DNA from: an uncultured Eubacterium sp.
Lineage (GTDB): Bacteria; Bacillota; Clostridia; Lachnospirales; Lachnospiraceae
Assembly: GCA_900551945.1 (NCBI GenBank)
Contig: URYE01000043.1
Coordinates: forward strand, 1 to 22,302
Direction: 5' to 3'
Length of the DNA stretch: 22,302 nucleotides
In this document: positions 1 to 7,765 of the stretch, piece after piece
How positions within the stretch are numbered: position 1 is the first letter of the stretch
How the letters are laid out: each line of letters opens with the position of its first letter
Notes under the pieces: model-generated
Database searches by the model: none
Seen by the model: the letters and a program-made list of their open reading frames with translations, nothing else
What the model was told of the DNA's origin: nothing
Program-made: the position numbers and the translations under genes

Positions 1-1
1 C

Positions 2-994
2 ATTATGTTCTCATCTAACGAAACACCGGCAGAAGAATTTATTCTTGCAAAGAAGTTAGGAGCAATTATTAATTTAGATGATATTACACATATTGATTTC
101 TTAAAGGATGCCTGTGGTATTCCAGAAAGAATTTGCTGCCGTTACAACCCAGGCGGATATTTCTCTCTTGGAACAGACATCATGGATAACCCAGGAGATG
201 CCAAGTATGGAATGACAAAGCCACAGATTTTTGAGGCATTCAAACGACTTAAGAGAGAAGGAGTAAAAGAATTTGGTATTCATTCTTTCTTAGCAAGTAA
301 CACAGTATCTAACGAATACTATCCTGCATTAGCCTCCATCTTATTTAATCTTGCAGTAGAATTAAAAGAGAATCTTGGTGTTCATATCGGATTTATCAAC
401 TTATCTGGTGGAGTTGGAATCCCTTACACACCAGATAAAGAGCCAAATGATATTTTTGCAATCGGTGAAGGTGTTCGTAAAGCTTACGAAGAGATTTTAG
501 TTCCAGCAGGAATGGGAGATGTATCTATATATACAGAGCTTGGAAGATTTATGCTTGCACCTTACGGCTGCGTTGTTACAAAGGCTATCCATGAAAAGCA
601 CACATACAAGGAATACATTGGAGTTGACGCTTGTGCTGTTAATCTTATGCGACCAGCTATTTACGGAGCATATCATCATATTACGGTTGCAGGTAAAGAA
701 AATGCACCTTGCGACCATGTATACGATGTAACAGGCTCACTTTGTGAAAATAATGACAAGTTTGCAATAGACAGAAAACTTCCTAAGATTGATATGGGTG
801 ATTACCTTATAATACATGATACAGGAGCGCATGGTTTTTCTATGGGTTATAATTACAATGGTAAGCTTAAGTCGGCAGAGCTTCTTTTAAAGGAAGATGG
901 AAGTGTGCAGATGATAAGAAGAGCAGAAACACCAAAGGATTACTTTGCAACATTTGATTTCTGTGACGCATTAGATAAGTTAAATTTAAAATAA
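2..994 (+). CDS. lysA: Diaminopimelate decarboxylase, 5' truncated by window edge
   Basis: PLP-dependent fold-III decarboxylase converting meso-diaminopimelate to L-lysine, the last step of lysine synthesis in the cytoplasm. About 330 residues are visible of a family length near 420, and the frame is open to the window edge, so the N-terminal part with the PLP-binding lysine lies outside. Visible motifs in order are the glycine-rich phosphate loop NLSGGVGIPY, the YTELGRF segment, GVDAC..NLMRP, the catalytic-cysteine motif GSLCENND and the C-terminal DTGAHGFSMGYNYNG. The last usually reads D-A-G-A-Y in well-studied LysA; here the Tyr position is His, which I believe occurs in a Clostridia/Bacteroidetes subgroup. 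The next gene begins 28 bases after the stop. Related ornithine or carboxynorspermidine decarboxylases are less likely given the NLMRP and GSLCENND segments. Confidence 0.9.
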   Translation: MMFSSNETPAEEFILAKKLGAIINLDDITHIDFLKDACGIPERICCRYNPGGYFSLGTDIMDNPGDAKYGMTKPQIFEAFKRLKREGVKEFGIHSFLASNTVSNEYYPALASILFNLAVELKENLGVHIGFINLSGGVGIPYTPDKEPNDIFAIGEGVRKAYEEILVPAGMGDVSIYTELGRFMLAPYGCVVTKAIHEKHTYKEYIGVDACAVNLMRPAIYGAYHHITVAGKENAPCDHVYDVTGSLCENNDKFAIDRKLPKIDMGDYLIIHDTGAHGFSMGYNYNGKLKSAELLLKEDGSVQMIRRAETPKDYFATFDFCDALDKLNLK

Positions 995-1022
995 TACGCC
1001 AATCGGCAGAATGAGGATTGTT

Positions 1023-2405
1023 ATGAAAGACTTGAATTATATTTCGCAGGAGATTTTAAAAGGGCGAAATTTAAAGGAAAATCTTAATAAATATGCCACA
1101 GGTATTGCGTCTTTATATAATGGACTTGCATACATAAAGCTGTCTATGAATTATTATACAGTTTATGATATGTTAAAGGAAAAAGAGTTTAGTGACGAAG
1201 AGTATTTAAAGCTTTTTGATGAATTTAACAGTATAATTGATGAGATACTTAATGGTAAATGGAATATTGACAAGATAGGTGCTATAAGAGATAAGATAAT
1301 TAGCATAATGGAAGTTGTAACAGATTATGTTGACTGTCTTAGAATATATGAGTATGTTCTTAATAGAATAGAACATAGATTTTCAGAGCAAGACTTAGAT
1401 GAGGAGTACTATGGAACATATCTTACAAATGATATAATGCACTATATTTTACAAGATAACGACAATGTTGTTGTAAATAGCAAAATATCAGAAGTAGTAG
1501 GACAGCTTCCAATGCGTCTTTCAAAAAATAAGTTTTATGAGTATATTAAAGACGCATTTTCACTGTATCATGGTGCGCAAAAGGGTACAATAGACGATTT
1601 TGTGTACGCCTTAAAGACATCAGCAATGTTAAGACAGACTGATGGATTTAAAGAGATGTTTCCTGAAATGTATGATATAATAAATACATTGTCTAATGCT
1701 GATTATGCTAATGCAGATGAGCAGGAATACAATAGATTACAAGGTGCGTTACAGATTGCAACAGAGAAAATGACAGCATGTGCAGATATGTTTGTATTAT
1801 TAGCACAGATGGTTAATGACGCTTATACTATTATTCTTACAGCAGAATTTACACTTGACAATGTAAGTGAAGTTGATAATGCGTTGTCAATTATTTCACA
1901 AGTAAGAAAAGCAATTGATAACAATTATGCTGATACAGATGAAGATGTACTTCAAAAATTTGTTAAGTTTGAAGGAAAGCAAGAAAGAATACTTATGATT
2001 ATATCAAAGTGTGATTATGCTATTGATGAGGCTTTGAATAATTATAATGATGAACTTAAGACTTATGACCTTTATGATAGATATCAGAAGCTTTCTAAGG
2101 TTGTAAAGTTACAGTCAGGAAGTGATTTTGTAACTCTTGAAAAAGATAAGAGTGATATTGATATTCCAGATGATACTTATGCTGATAATGCAGCAGAAGA
2201 ATTAATAAAACTTCTTGATGAAAGCTTTAAAAATCATTCTCAGATTGTAAAAAGAGCTGTTATGTCATCAGTTATGTCACAGCTTCCAGTATTTTTTAAC
2301 AATACAAAAGAAATACAAGACTATATTAATATATCTTTAGAACAGTGCGCAGATAAGGCTGAAAGAATGGCTGTAATTGAAGTTATGAAAATGATAATGC
2401 AATAA
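1023..2405 (+). CDS. Uncharacterised helical protein with internal duplication (460 aa)
   Basis: I do not recognise this family. An ATG lies at 1011, but the GAGG at 1013-1016 sits six bases before the ATG at 1023, so I chose 1023. The product looks almost entirely helical, acidic and soluble, with no signal peptide, membrane span, nucleotide-binding motif or cysteine cluster. Two segments resemble each other: residues about 155-200 (VVGQLPMRLSKNK...YEYIKDA) and about 413-460 (VMSQLPVFFNNTK...QDYINIS). Both show V-x-x-Q-L-P followed by a lysine and an acidic-Tyr-Ile pair, suggesting an internal repeat or two-lobed bundle. It starts 28 bases after lysA and is followed at 30 bases by another unknown gene, consistent with cotranscription. 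No function is assigned. Confidence 0.8.
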   Translation: MKDLNYISQEILKGRNLKENLNKYATGIASLYNGLAYIKLSMNYYTVYDMLKEKEFSDEEYLKLFDEFNSIIDEILNGKWNIDKIGAIRDKIISIMEVVTDYVDCLRIYEYVLNRIEHRFSEQDLDEEYYGTYLTNDIMHYILQDNDNVVVNSKISEVVGQLPMRLSKNKFYEYIKDAFSLYHGAQKGTIDDFVYALKTSAMLRQTDGFKEMFPEMYDIINTLSNADYANADEQEYNRLQGALQIATEKMTACADMFVLLAQMVNDAYTIILTAEFTLDNVSEVDNALSIISQVRKAIDNNYADTDEDVLQKFVKFEGKQERILMIISKCDYAIDEALNNYNDELKTYDLYDRYQKLSKVVKLQSGSDFVTLEKDKSDIDIPDDTYADNAAEELIKLLDESFKNHSQIVKRAVMSSVMSQLPVFFNNTKEIQDYINISLEQCADKAERMAVIEVMKMIMQ

Positions 2406-2435
2406 TACAAATTGTATAAATATTAGGAGCAGATT

Positions 2436-2768
2436 ATGAAGTGGTATAAAAAGTTATATTTGGGTGATAATGCAAAAGAAGCTAAATATAAAATATTTGG
2501 AAAAATAAGGCAGAACAGATTTACTTTTAATACATATTTGATTATTCTATCGTCAAATGCTCATAATCTGCTTGAAATAATATCAGCCAATGAATTAAAA
2601 CAACCCTTCTACAAGGACAAGACAGTGCAAAATCATATATATGTGGTAGGGCTTGCTGTAGGCTATGATGAAGCTTTAGAAGTCGTTGAAAGAATAATTA
2701 AAGAAGTATATCAAGCTACAGGAGGCTTTGATTTGCAGTCTTATCTTGAATTTGGTAAAAACGTGTAG
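2436..2768 (+). CDS. Uncharacterised small protein (110 aa)
   Basis: Family not recognised. The start is supported by AGGAG at 2425-2429, six bases upstream of the ATG. The product begins with a basic, aromatic segment (MKWYKKLYLGDNAKEAKYK), then a probable beta strand around residues 30-40 (FNTYLIILSSN), and ends with a helix of the type GYDEALEVVERIIKEVY. The mixed alpha/beta pattern suggests a small soluble domain. No transmembrane helix, metal-binding cysteines or catalytic motif can be seen. It lies between the 460-residue unknown and the DUF2953 gene with short gaps on both sides (30 and 17 bases), so the three are probably translated from one message. Confidence 0.75.
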   Translation: MKWYKKLYLGDNAKEAKYKIFGKIRQNRFTFNTYLIILSSNAHNLLEIISANELKQPFYKDKTVQNHIYVVGLAVGYDEALEVVERIIKEVYQATGGFDLQSYLEFGKNV

Positions 2769-2785
2769 CAAGAAATGGAGAATAT

Positions 2786-3856
2786 ATGCTTCATATTTTA
2801 TTATTGATTTTAAAAATAATCGGCATAATTATTGCTGTAATATTGGGGCTTATAATAGTTCTTGGACTTGTTATTTTATTTGTTCCAATAAGATATAGCA
2901 TAGATGCGGATTATCATAAAAAAGCAGTTGCACATGTTAAAGTCACATGGCTGTTGCATTTATTAAGAGGTGTTGTATCTTATGATGAGCAGCTTGATAT
3001 ATCTGTTAAGGCTTTGTGGTTTGACTTGTACAATAATAATGATAGTGATGATGAAGATTTACAAACTAAATCACAAAAGAAAAAAAAGTCTTCAAAAAAA
3101 GAAAAGTTAAAAGAAAGTGATGAAAATAATCACTCAAAAGAACAATATCAAGAAGAACATCAAGTATCAGCAACAAGTAGTGATAATGATATTAATAATG
3201 AGTCTGATAAAGATAATCTTTTAGAAGAAATTAATACAACTAAAAGTGATATCAATTCAGATAAAGATATATCAGAGCAATTACAAGAAAGTGTGATAAG
3301 TGATGATAAGGCTGATGAACCATTAAAAGAAAATAAAGATAAAAAAGCTATAGTTGCAAAAAAGCAAGAAGGGCTTTCATCTAAAATTAATAGTATTATA
3401 GATAAGATTAAGAGTGTATTTTATAGAATTAAAGGCTTAATAATTAACATATATAATACTTTTAAGGGTGTTATTAATAAAAGTCAAAGTGCTGTTGACA
3501 AGGTTAAGCAAAAATACAACGAATTAAGAAAAAAAGTTACAGACCCAGAAAATATTGAACTTGTTAAGTTTTTATGGAAGCAGACTAAAGCTGCGATTAA
3601 TATTGTTAAGCCGTCAAAATACGATATTAATATAAGGTATGGTTTTGAAGACAGTGAAATAACTGGGTGGCTTACAGTAAGACTTGCAATTATTTATGGT
3701 TTTCTTGGTTTAGATATGAATATAATACCTGATTTTGATAATAGTATATTTGAAGGCAAAGTGTACATGAAGGGAAGTTTTAACATTTTCAGTATGCTTG
3801 TTATTGCCATAAAGTTATATAGAAACAAGTCATTTAGAAAGCTAATAAAAAGATAG
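2786..3856 (+). CDS. DUF2953 membrane-anchored protein (YtfI-like)
   Basis: An N-terminal hydrophobic helix (about residues 3-33, rich in Leu, Ile, Val and Gly) is followed by a short beta-rich part, then a highly charged low-complexity linker of Lys, Glu, Asp, Ser and Asn (about residues 85-200), a helical segment and a conserved C-terminal domain (KPSKYDINIRYGFEDSEITG, then LGLDMNIIPDF) typical of DUF2953. In Bacillus subtilis the DUF2953 protein YtfI is encoded beside YtfJ (GerW); the same order here supports the call. The start has GGAG at 2777-2780, five bases from the ATG. The molecular function of DUF2953 is unknown; the gene pairing suggests a sporulation link. The linker is long and probably disordered. 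Confidence 0.8.
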   Translation: MLHILLLILKIIGIIIAVILGLIIVLGLVILFVPIRYSIDADYHKKAVAHVKVTWLLHLLRGVVSYDEQLDISVKALWFDLYNNNDSDDEDLQTKSQKKKKSSKKEKLKESDENNHSKEQYQEEHQVSATSSDNDINNESDKDNLLEEINTTKSDINSDKDISEQLQESVISDDKADEPLKENKDKKAIVAKKQEGLSSKINSIIDKIKSVFYRIKGLIINIYNTFKGVINKSQSAVDKVKQKYNELRKKVTDPENIELVKFLWKQTKAAINIVKPSKYDINIRYGFEDSEITGWLTVRLAIIYGFLGLDMNIIPDFDNSIFEGKVYMKGSFNIFSMLVIAIKLYRNKSFRKLIKR

Positions 3857-3906
3857 AAATTTTAAATAAATAAAATGCGCTGTTAAGTGCAGGAAGTGAG
3901 GAGAAT

Positions 3907-4311
3907 ATGGCAGAAACAAAATTTAACGAAACAGTTGCTTCTTTATTCAAGGGAATGGACTCTTTTGTATCAGCAAAGACAGTTATAGGTGAGCCTGTTA
4001 CAGTAGGAGATACAATAATACTTCCTCTTGTTGATGTGTCTTTTGGTGTTGGTGCAGGAGCATTTGCGTCAGATAATAAAAATAATGCTGGTGGTGGTAT
4101 GACAGGAAAAGTTACACCAAGCGCAGTTTTAGTTGTTCAAAATGGACAGACAAAGCTTGTAAATATTAAAAATCAAGATACAATAACTAAGTTACTTGAT
4201 ATGGTTCCAGATGTTATTGATAAGTTTACAAAAGGCAAAGACGATGATAACAATGATGACATTGTAGACAGTGTTATTAAAGATGTTACAGAAGAATATA
4301 ATAATAAATAA
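3907..4311 (+). CDS. ytfJ: GerW-family sporulation protein
   Basis: The 134-residue product matches the GerW/YtfJ family: an N-terminal helix (ETVASLFKGMDSFVSAKTVI), the segment GEPVTVGDTIILPLVDVSFG, a glycine-rich stretch (GVGAGAFA...NAGGG) and PSAVLVVQNGQTKLVNIKNQ, ending in the helix TKLLDMVPDVIDKF. The Bacillus homologue is an inner spore-membrane-associated protein needed for normal germination; its biochemical role is not settled. The acidic, Asn/Asp-rich C-terminal tail (KGKDDDNNDDIVD) is probably disordered. GAGGAG at 3898-3903 lies only three bases from the ATG, a short spacing. It directly follows the DUF2953 gene, the arrangement known for ytfI-ytfJ. Together with spoIVA further on, it indicates a spore former. 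Confidence 0.88.
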   Translation: MAETKFNETVASLFKGMDSFVSAKTVIGEPVTVGDTIILPLVDVSFGVGAGAFASDNKNNAGGGMTGKVTPSAVLVVQNGQTKLVNIKNQDTITKLLDMVPDVIDKFTKGKDDDNNDDIVDSVIKDVTEEYNNK

Positions 4312-4351
4312 AACATATAATAAATTAATCATATCTTAAGCTAGGTATGTT

Positions 4352-4492
4352 ATGATTAGATTAATGGGTTTTATTATGTTTTGGATAGCAGTTGGTATGA
4401 TTATAACTCTGCTTATAATGCAAAATGTATTTCTTTGTGTATGTATAATTATTACTTTAATAATAGTTGGATTTAATATGTTTTGTCATTGA
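4352..4492 (+). CDS. Small two-helix membrane protein (46 aa)
   Basis: A short open frame (ATG at 4352, TGA at 4490-4492) encodes 46 residues that are almost wholly hydrophobic. Two probable membrane helices, about residues 5-23 (MGFIMFWIAVGMIITLLIM) and 27-42 (VFLCVCIIITLIIVGF), are joined by a short QN-containing turn, and the tail is FNMFCH. TAGGT at 4342-4346 could serve as ribosome binding site about six bases before the ATG. It lies 40 bases after gerW and ends just before the rpmB promoter, so it could be the last gene of the upstream unit. I do not know the family. The main doubt is that A+T-rich intergenic DNA can give hydrophobic frames by chance, but the two-helix pattern with a ribosome site is suggestive. 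Confidence 0.5.
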   Translation: MIRLMGFIMFWIAVGMIITLLIMQNVFLCVCIIITLIIVGFNMFCH

Positions 4493-4514
4493 CAAAAAAA
4501 TATATAAAAAATAG

Positions 4515-4543
4515 TTGCAAATAATATTGATATCTGATACAAT
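4515..4543 (+). promoter_or_regulatory. Probable sigma-A promoter for rpmB
   Basis: TTGCAA (4515-4520) and TACAAT (4538-4543) are separated by exactly 17 bases and lie about 50 bases before the rpmB start. The expected transcript start near 4550 leaves a short leader containing the near-complementary segments TTGTTGTG and CACACAAT, which could form a weak hairpin. Confidence 0.7.
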
Positions 4544-4593
4544 ATCATTTGTTGTGGAAAAACACACAATACCATTAAGGAGGTGTTATTAAA

Positions 4594-4779
4594 ATGGCAA
4601 AATGTGCAATTTGTGAAAAAGGCGCTCACTTTGGTAATGCTGTGAGCCATTCTCATAGAAGATCAAACAAGAAGTGGAATTCTAATGTGAAGTCTGTAAA
4701 AGTACAGGTTAATGGTGCTGCGAAGAAGATGTATGTATGTACATCATGCTTACGTTCAGGCAAAGTAGAACGTGCTTAA
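4594..4779 (+). CDS. rpmB: 50S ribosomal protein L28 (bL28), zinc-type
   Basis: The 61-residue protein begins MAKCAICEKGAHFGNAVSHS and has the bL28 signature with two CxxC pairs (Cys4/Cys7 and Cys49/Cys52), the zinc-ribbon form of L28 rather than the cysteine-free form. The central SHRRSNKKWNSNVKSVKV and C-terminal TSCLRSGKVERA are typical. It is a structural protein of the large ribosomal subunit. A strong AAGGAGG at about 4576-4583 precedes the ATG. The gene has its own promoter (4515-4543) and terminator (4820-4857), so it appears to be monocistronic. It stands upstream of asp23 and fakA, an order also known in other Firmicutes. Confidence 0.97.
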   Translation: MAKCAICEKGAHFGNAVSHSHRRSNKKWNSNVKSVKVQVNGAAKKMYVCTSCLRSGKVERA

Positions 4780-4819
4780 TTTTCTGCTATTAATTTTCGA
4801 AAATTTATATCAGTTTTTG

Positions 4820-4857
4820 AGGTGAATTGCTTTTGGCAGTTCACCTTAATTTTTTAT
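4820..4857 (+). terminator. Rho-independent terminator of rpmB
   Basis: Arms AGGTGAATTGC (4820-4830) and GCAGTTCACCT (4836-4846) pair over 11 bases with one G-U wobble around the loop TTTTG and are followed by TAATTTTTTATT. It lies about 40 bases after the rpmB stop. Confidence 0.85.
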
Positions 4858-4958
4858 TTATGTAAGCAGAAAGCCAAAGTAAGTGTTTGGACAAAGCATT
4901 GGCAAATACCGCATAAAGATAAAAAACGTGAAATGAGAAAACTTAATTATAGCGTATA

Positions 4959-4987
4959 TTGAATTTTTATAAAGATAAGAGTATAAT
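4959..4987 (+). promoter_or_regulatory. Probable sigma-A promoter for asp23-fakA
   Basis: TTGAAT (4959-4964) and a consensus TATAAT (4982-4987) are 17 bases apart, 48 bases before the Asp23 start. The preceding terminator at 4820-4857 separates this unit from rpmB. Confidence 0.75.
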
Positions 4988-5034
4988 GGATTTATTAAAT
5001 TGGATATTTGTGTATCTGTGAATGGAGGTATAGT

Positions 5035-5394
5035 ATGAGAGGACATTTAGATGGACAGTATGGAGGTATATCTATAGACTCAGAAGTAATTGCTAAATAT
5101 GCTGGCTCGATGGCAGTTGAGTGTTTTGGAATTGTCGGAATGGCAGCGGTTAGTATGAAAGATGGCCTCGTAAAGTTATTAAAGGGAGATAGCCTTACAA
5201 GAGGAATAAGAGTTGAAATAGACGAAGAAAACAGGGTGGAGCTTGATTTTCATGTAATAGTATCATATGGAATAAGTATAGCGACAGTAGCAGACAACCT
5301 TGTTGAGAGTGTTAAGTATAAAGTGCATGAATTTACAGGACTTGAAGTAAAAAAGATTAATATATTTGTAGAGGGCGTTCGTGTAATAGATTAA
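5035..5394 (+). CDS. Asp23/Gls24 family protein (YloU-like)
   Basis: The 119-residue protein has the Asp23/Gls24 envelope-stress-protein fold: GGISIDSEVIAKYAGSMAVE near the N-terminus, then CFGIVGMA, the strands GIRVEIDEENRVELDFHVIV, and the helix-plus-strand ending VKYKVHEFTGLEVKKINIFV with VEGVRVID. An in-frame ATG lies at 5008, but GGAGG at 5024-5028 is six bases before the ATG at 5035, so 5035 is the start. In many Firmicutes this small Asp23 protein is encoded directly upstream of the DAK2-domain protein FakA (yloU-yloV in B. subtilis), exactly as here. Its molecular role is not defined; a cell-envelope or regulatory role is usual for the family. No membrane segment is visible. Confidence 0.92.
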   Translation: MRGHLDGQYGGISIDSEVIAKYAGSMAVECFGIVGMAAVSMKDGLVKLLKGDSLTRGIRVEIDEENRVELDFHVIVSYGISIATVADNLVESVKYKVHEFTGLEVKKINIFVEGVRVID

Positions 5395-5431
5395 TACGAA
5401 TTGCTTATAACACAGAATGGAGGATTTAATT

Positions 5432-7117
5432 GTGGCAACAAATACAATAGATGCAGTGCTTTTGCAGAAGATGTTCATAGCAGGAGCTAAGAACCTTGAG
5501 TCAAAAAAAGAATGGATTAATGACCTTAATGTTTTTCCAGTACCAGATGGAGATACAGGTACTAATATGACACTTACAATAATGTCAGCAGCTAAAGAAG
5601 TAAGTGCAATAGATAATCCTACAATGGCAACACTTTCAAAAGCTATTTCAAGCGGTTCGTTAAGAGGCGCAAGAGGTAATTCAGGTGTTATCCTTTCACA
5701 GTTATTTAGAGGTTTTACAAAGGAAATATCAAAGCTTGAAGTACTTGATACAGAAAGTCTTGCAATTGCTACACAAAGAGCTACTGAAACTGCTTACAAA
5801 GCTGTTATGAAGCCAAAAGAAGGTACTATTCTTACAGTAGCAAAGGCTGTATCTGACAAGGCAGCTCAAGTTGCACTTGATACAGATAATTTGGAAGAAG
5901 CAATCGAAAAAGTTATAACTCATGCAGAATATGTATTATCAAAGACACCAGAGATGTTGCCTGTATTAAAAGAAGCAGGAGTTGTTGACTCAGGCGGACA
6001 AGGACTTGTTGTTGTACTTCGTGGTATGCTTGACGCATTAACAGGCAAGGTTACAGATTTTGAGATAACAGCACCTGCAAAGAAGCCTGACAGTGCAACT
6101 AAGGGAACAGGAGCAGCTATAGAAAATGTAGATATTAAGTTCGGTTATTGTACAGAATTTATTATTATGCTTGATAAAGAATTTGATGAGAAGACAGAAG
6201 TTGAATTTAAGGCATTTCTTTCATCAATAGGTGATTCTATTGTTTGTGTTGCACTTGATGATATAGTTAAGGTTCATGTACACACTAACCACCCAGGTCA
6301 AGCTTTTGAAAAAGCTCTTGAATATGGCCAGCTTACAAAAATGAAGGTTGACAACATGAGAGAAGAACACAACCAAAAGGTTATTGAAAAGTCTGAAATG
6401 CAACAAGCAATGGCACAAGAAGCTAAGAAAAAGGAAGAAAAGAAACAAGAGCCATTAAAAGACTATGGTTTTATAACAATAGCTCCAGGTAAAGGTCTTT
6501 CAGAAATATTTAAGGGACTTGGCATTGATGAAGTTATCGAGGGTGGTCAGACAATGAACCCTAGTACAGAAGATATCTTAGAAGCCGCAGACAAGATTAA
6601 TGCAAAAGTAATATATGTACTTCCTAATAATGGCAATATTATACTTGCTGCACAACAGGCAGCTAGTATTATTGAAGGTAAGAAGTTAGTTGTTATTCCA
6701 TCAAAGACTGTTCCACAGGGAATTACAGCTATGATTAATTTTGAGATGACAAGAAATGAACAGGAAAATACAGAAGCTATGACAAGTTCAATGGCAACTG
6801 TAAAAACAGGTCAAGTAACTTATGCTGTAAGAGATACTTCAATTGATGGAAAAGAAATTCACAAAGATGATATCTTAGGGCTTGCAGATAATGGGCTCGC
6901 AGCAGTTGGTAAGGATATCAACACTACTGTATTAGATATGCTTGCTACAATGATTGACGAAGACTCAGAACTTGTAAGTGTTTATTTTGGTGAAGATATA
7001 ACAGAAGAACAAGCTTCAGAAGTAGTTGATGCTATAGAAGAAAAGTTCCCAGATGTAGATGTTGAATTACAAGAGGGAAGTCAGCCAGTATATTATTATA
7101 TTGTATCTGTAGAATAA
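5432..7117 (+). CDS. fakA: DAK2-domain fatty acid kinase subunit FakA (YloV)
   Basis: FakA is the ATP-binding subunit that phosphorylates a fatty acid held by a FakB (DegV) partner, giving acyl-phosphate for phospholipid synthesis; no fakB is visible here. The N-terminal DAK2 domain shows NVFPVPDGDTGTNMT (residues 33-47; Asp39 and Asp41 fit the Mg-binding aspartates) and SLRGARGNSGVILSQLFRG. Then come the YloV middle domain (FGYCTEFIIML, VHVHTNHPGQAFE), a charged helix around EAKKKEEKKQE and a C-terminal domain with EGGQTMNPSTEDI and YVLPNNGNI. An ATG at 5417 overlaps the Shine-Dalgarno: GGAGG (5419-5423) lies eight bases before a GTG at 5432, so I take GTG, giving 561 residues. Asp23 ends 37 bases upstream, so the two are probably cotranscribed. 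Confidence 0.93.
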   Translation: MATNTIDAVLLQKMFIAGAKNLESKKEWINDLNVFPVPDGDTGTNMTLTIMSAAKEVSAIDNPTMATLSKAISSGSLRGARGNSGVILSQLFRGFTKEISKLEVLDTESLAIATQRATETAYKAVMKPKEGTILTVAKAVSDKAAQVALDTDNLEEAIEKVITHAEYVLSKTPEMLPVLKEAGVVDSGGQGLVVVLRGMLDALTGKVTDFEITAPAKKPDSATKGTGAAIENVDIKFGYCTEFIIMLDKEFDEKTEVEFKAFLSSIGDSIVCVALDDIVKVHVHTNHPGQAFEKALEYGQLTKMKVDNMREEHNQKVIEKSEMQQAMAQEAKKKEEKKQEPLKDYGFITIAPGKGLSEIFKGLGIDEVIEGGQTMNPSTEDILEAADKINAKVIYVLPNNGNIILAAQQAASIIEGKKLVVIPSKTVPQGITAMINFEMTRNEQENTEAMTSSMATVKTGQVTYAVRDTSIDGKEIHKDDILGLADNGLAAVGKDINTTVLDMLATMIDEDSELVSVYFGEDITEEQASEVVDAIEEKFPDVDVELQEGSQPVYYYIVSVE

Positions 7118-7209
7118 ATATAAAGATTTGTGCCTTACGCACCTGACACAAACCATTGAGATTACATTTATTAATTTATTTAATACGTGCGTAGAAACGA
7201 GGATTAAAA

Positions 7210-7656
7210 ATGAGTAAGATTGATGAAATAAGAGGCGAAATGGTAAAAGCAATGAAAGCAAAGGATAAAAAAAGAAAAGATGTCCTTTCATTACTTCTTG
7301 CAGAACTTAAGAATGTAGAGATTAATAATAGAACACCTCTTACAGACGAGGAAGGCAACAATGTTATATTAAAGCAGATAAAACAACTTAAGGAAACTAA
7401 GTCATTAACACCTGCTGATAGAACAGATATTATAGAAGAATGTGATTTTTCTATAAGTGTGTTAGAAGAATATGCACCTAAGATGATGGATGAGGCAGAG
7501 ATTAAGGCTGTTATTGAAGAAACATTAAAAGAGCTTGAAATTGAAGAACCTACAGCTAAGGACAAAGGTAAGATTATGAAAGTTCTTATGCCTAAGGTTA
7601 AAGGAAAAGCAGATGGTAAGCTAGTTAATCAAGTATTAGGTTCTATGTTTGCATAG
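7210..7656 (+). CDS. yqeY: GatB/YqeY domain protein
   Basis: The 148-residue protein matches the stand-alone YqeY family, related to the C-terminal tRNA-binding helical domain of the GatB amidotransferase subunit. Typical segments are the N-terminal helix MVKAMKAKDKKRKDVLSLLL, AELKNVEINNRTPLTDEE, ISVLEEYAPKMMDEAEI and the C-terminal KGKIMKVLMPKVKGKADGKL followed by VNQVLGSMFA. The function is unknown, though a tRNA-related role is often supposed from the domain. GAGG at 7199-7202 is seven bases from the ATG. A 92-base gap follows fakA; it contains only short inverted repeats (TTTGTG/CACAAA and TACGCAC/GTGCGTA) and no clear terminator, so read-through from fakA is possible. Confidence 0.93.
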   Translation: MSKIDEIRGEMVKAMKAKDKKRKDVLSLLLAELKNVEINNRTPLTDEEGNNVILKQIKQLKETKSLTPADRTDIIEECDFSISVLEEYAPKMMDEAEIKAVIEETLKELEIEEPTAKDKGKIMKVLMPKVKGKADGKLVNQVLGSMFA

Positions 7657-7674
7657 TAAGAATATAATTTTATG

Positions 7675-7735
7675 AAAAATAGTATTGGATTTTGTATATG
7701 TGAATAATGTATAAAATTCAATACTATTTTTTATA
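7675..7735 (+). terminator. Strong terminator after yqeY
   Basis: Arms at 7675-7693 (AAAAATAGTATTGGATTTT) and 7713-7731 pair over 19 bases with a single G-U wobble around a 19-base loop, and a T-run ends the 3' arm. Because the 5' arm starts with an A-run, it could act in both directions. Confidence 0.8.
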
Positions 7736-7765
7736 TATAATTTTTGAATTTATTATGTTTTGAAG

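Noticed and set aside
2..994. lysA as a pseudogene lacking its N-terminus
   Set aside because: The frame is open to the window edge, so the missing part is explained by the window boundary.
4489..4517. TTGACA at 4489 as the rpmB -35 box
   Set aside because: No -10-like hexamer occurs 16-18 bases downstream; the TTGCAA/TACAAT pair at 4515-4543 fits better.
7127..7193. Short inverted repeats between fakA and yqeY as a terminator
   Set aside because: Stems of 6-7 bases with long loops and no T-run; not convincing as terminator or operator.
7176..7565. 129-codon frame on the minus strand over yqeY
   Set aside because: Ser/Leu/Ile-rich low-complexity product lying antisense to a well-supported gene; no ribosome site.
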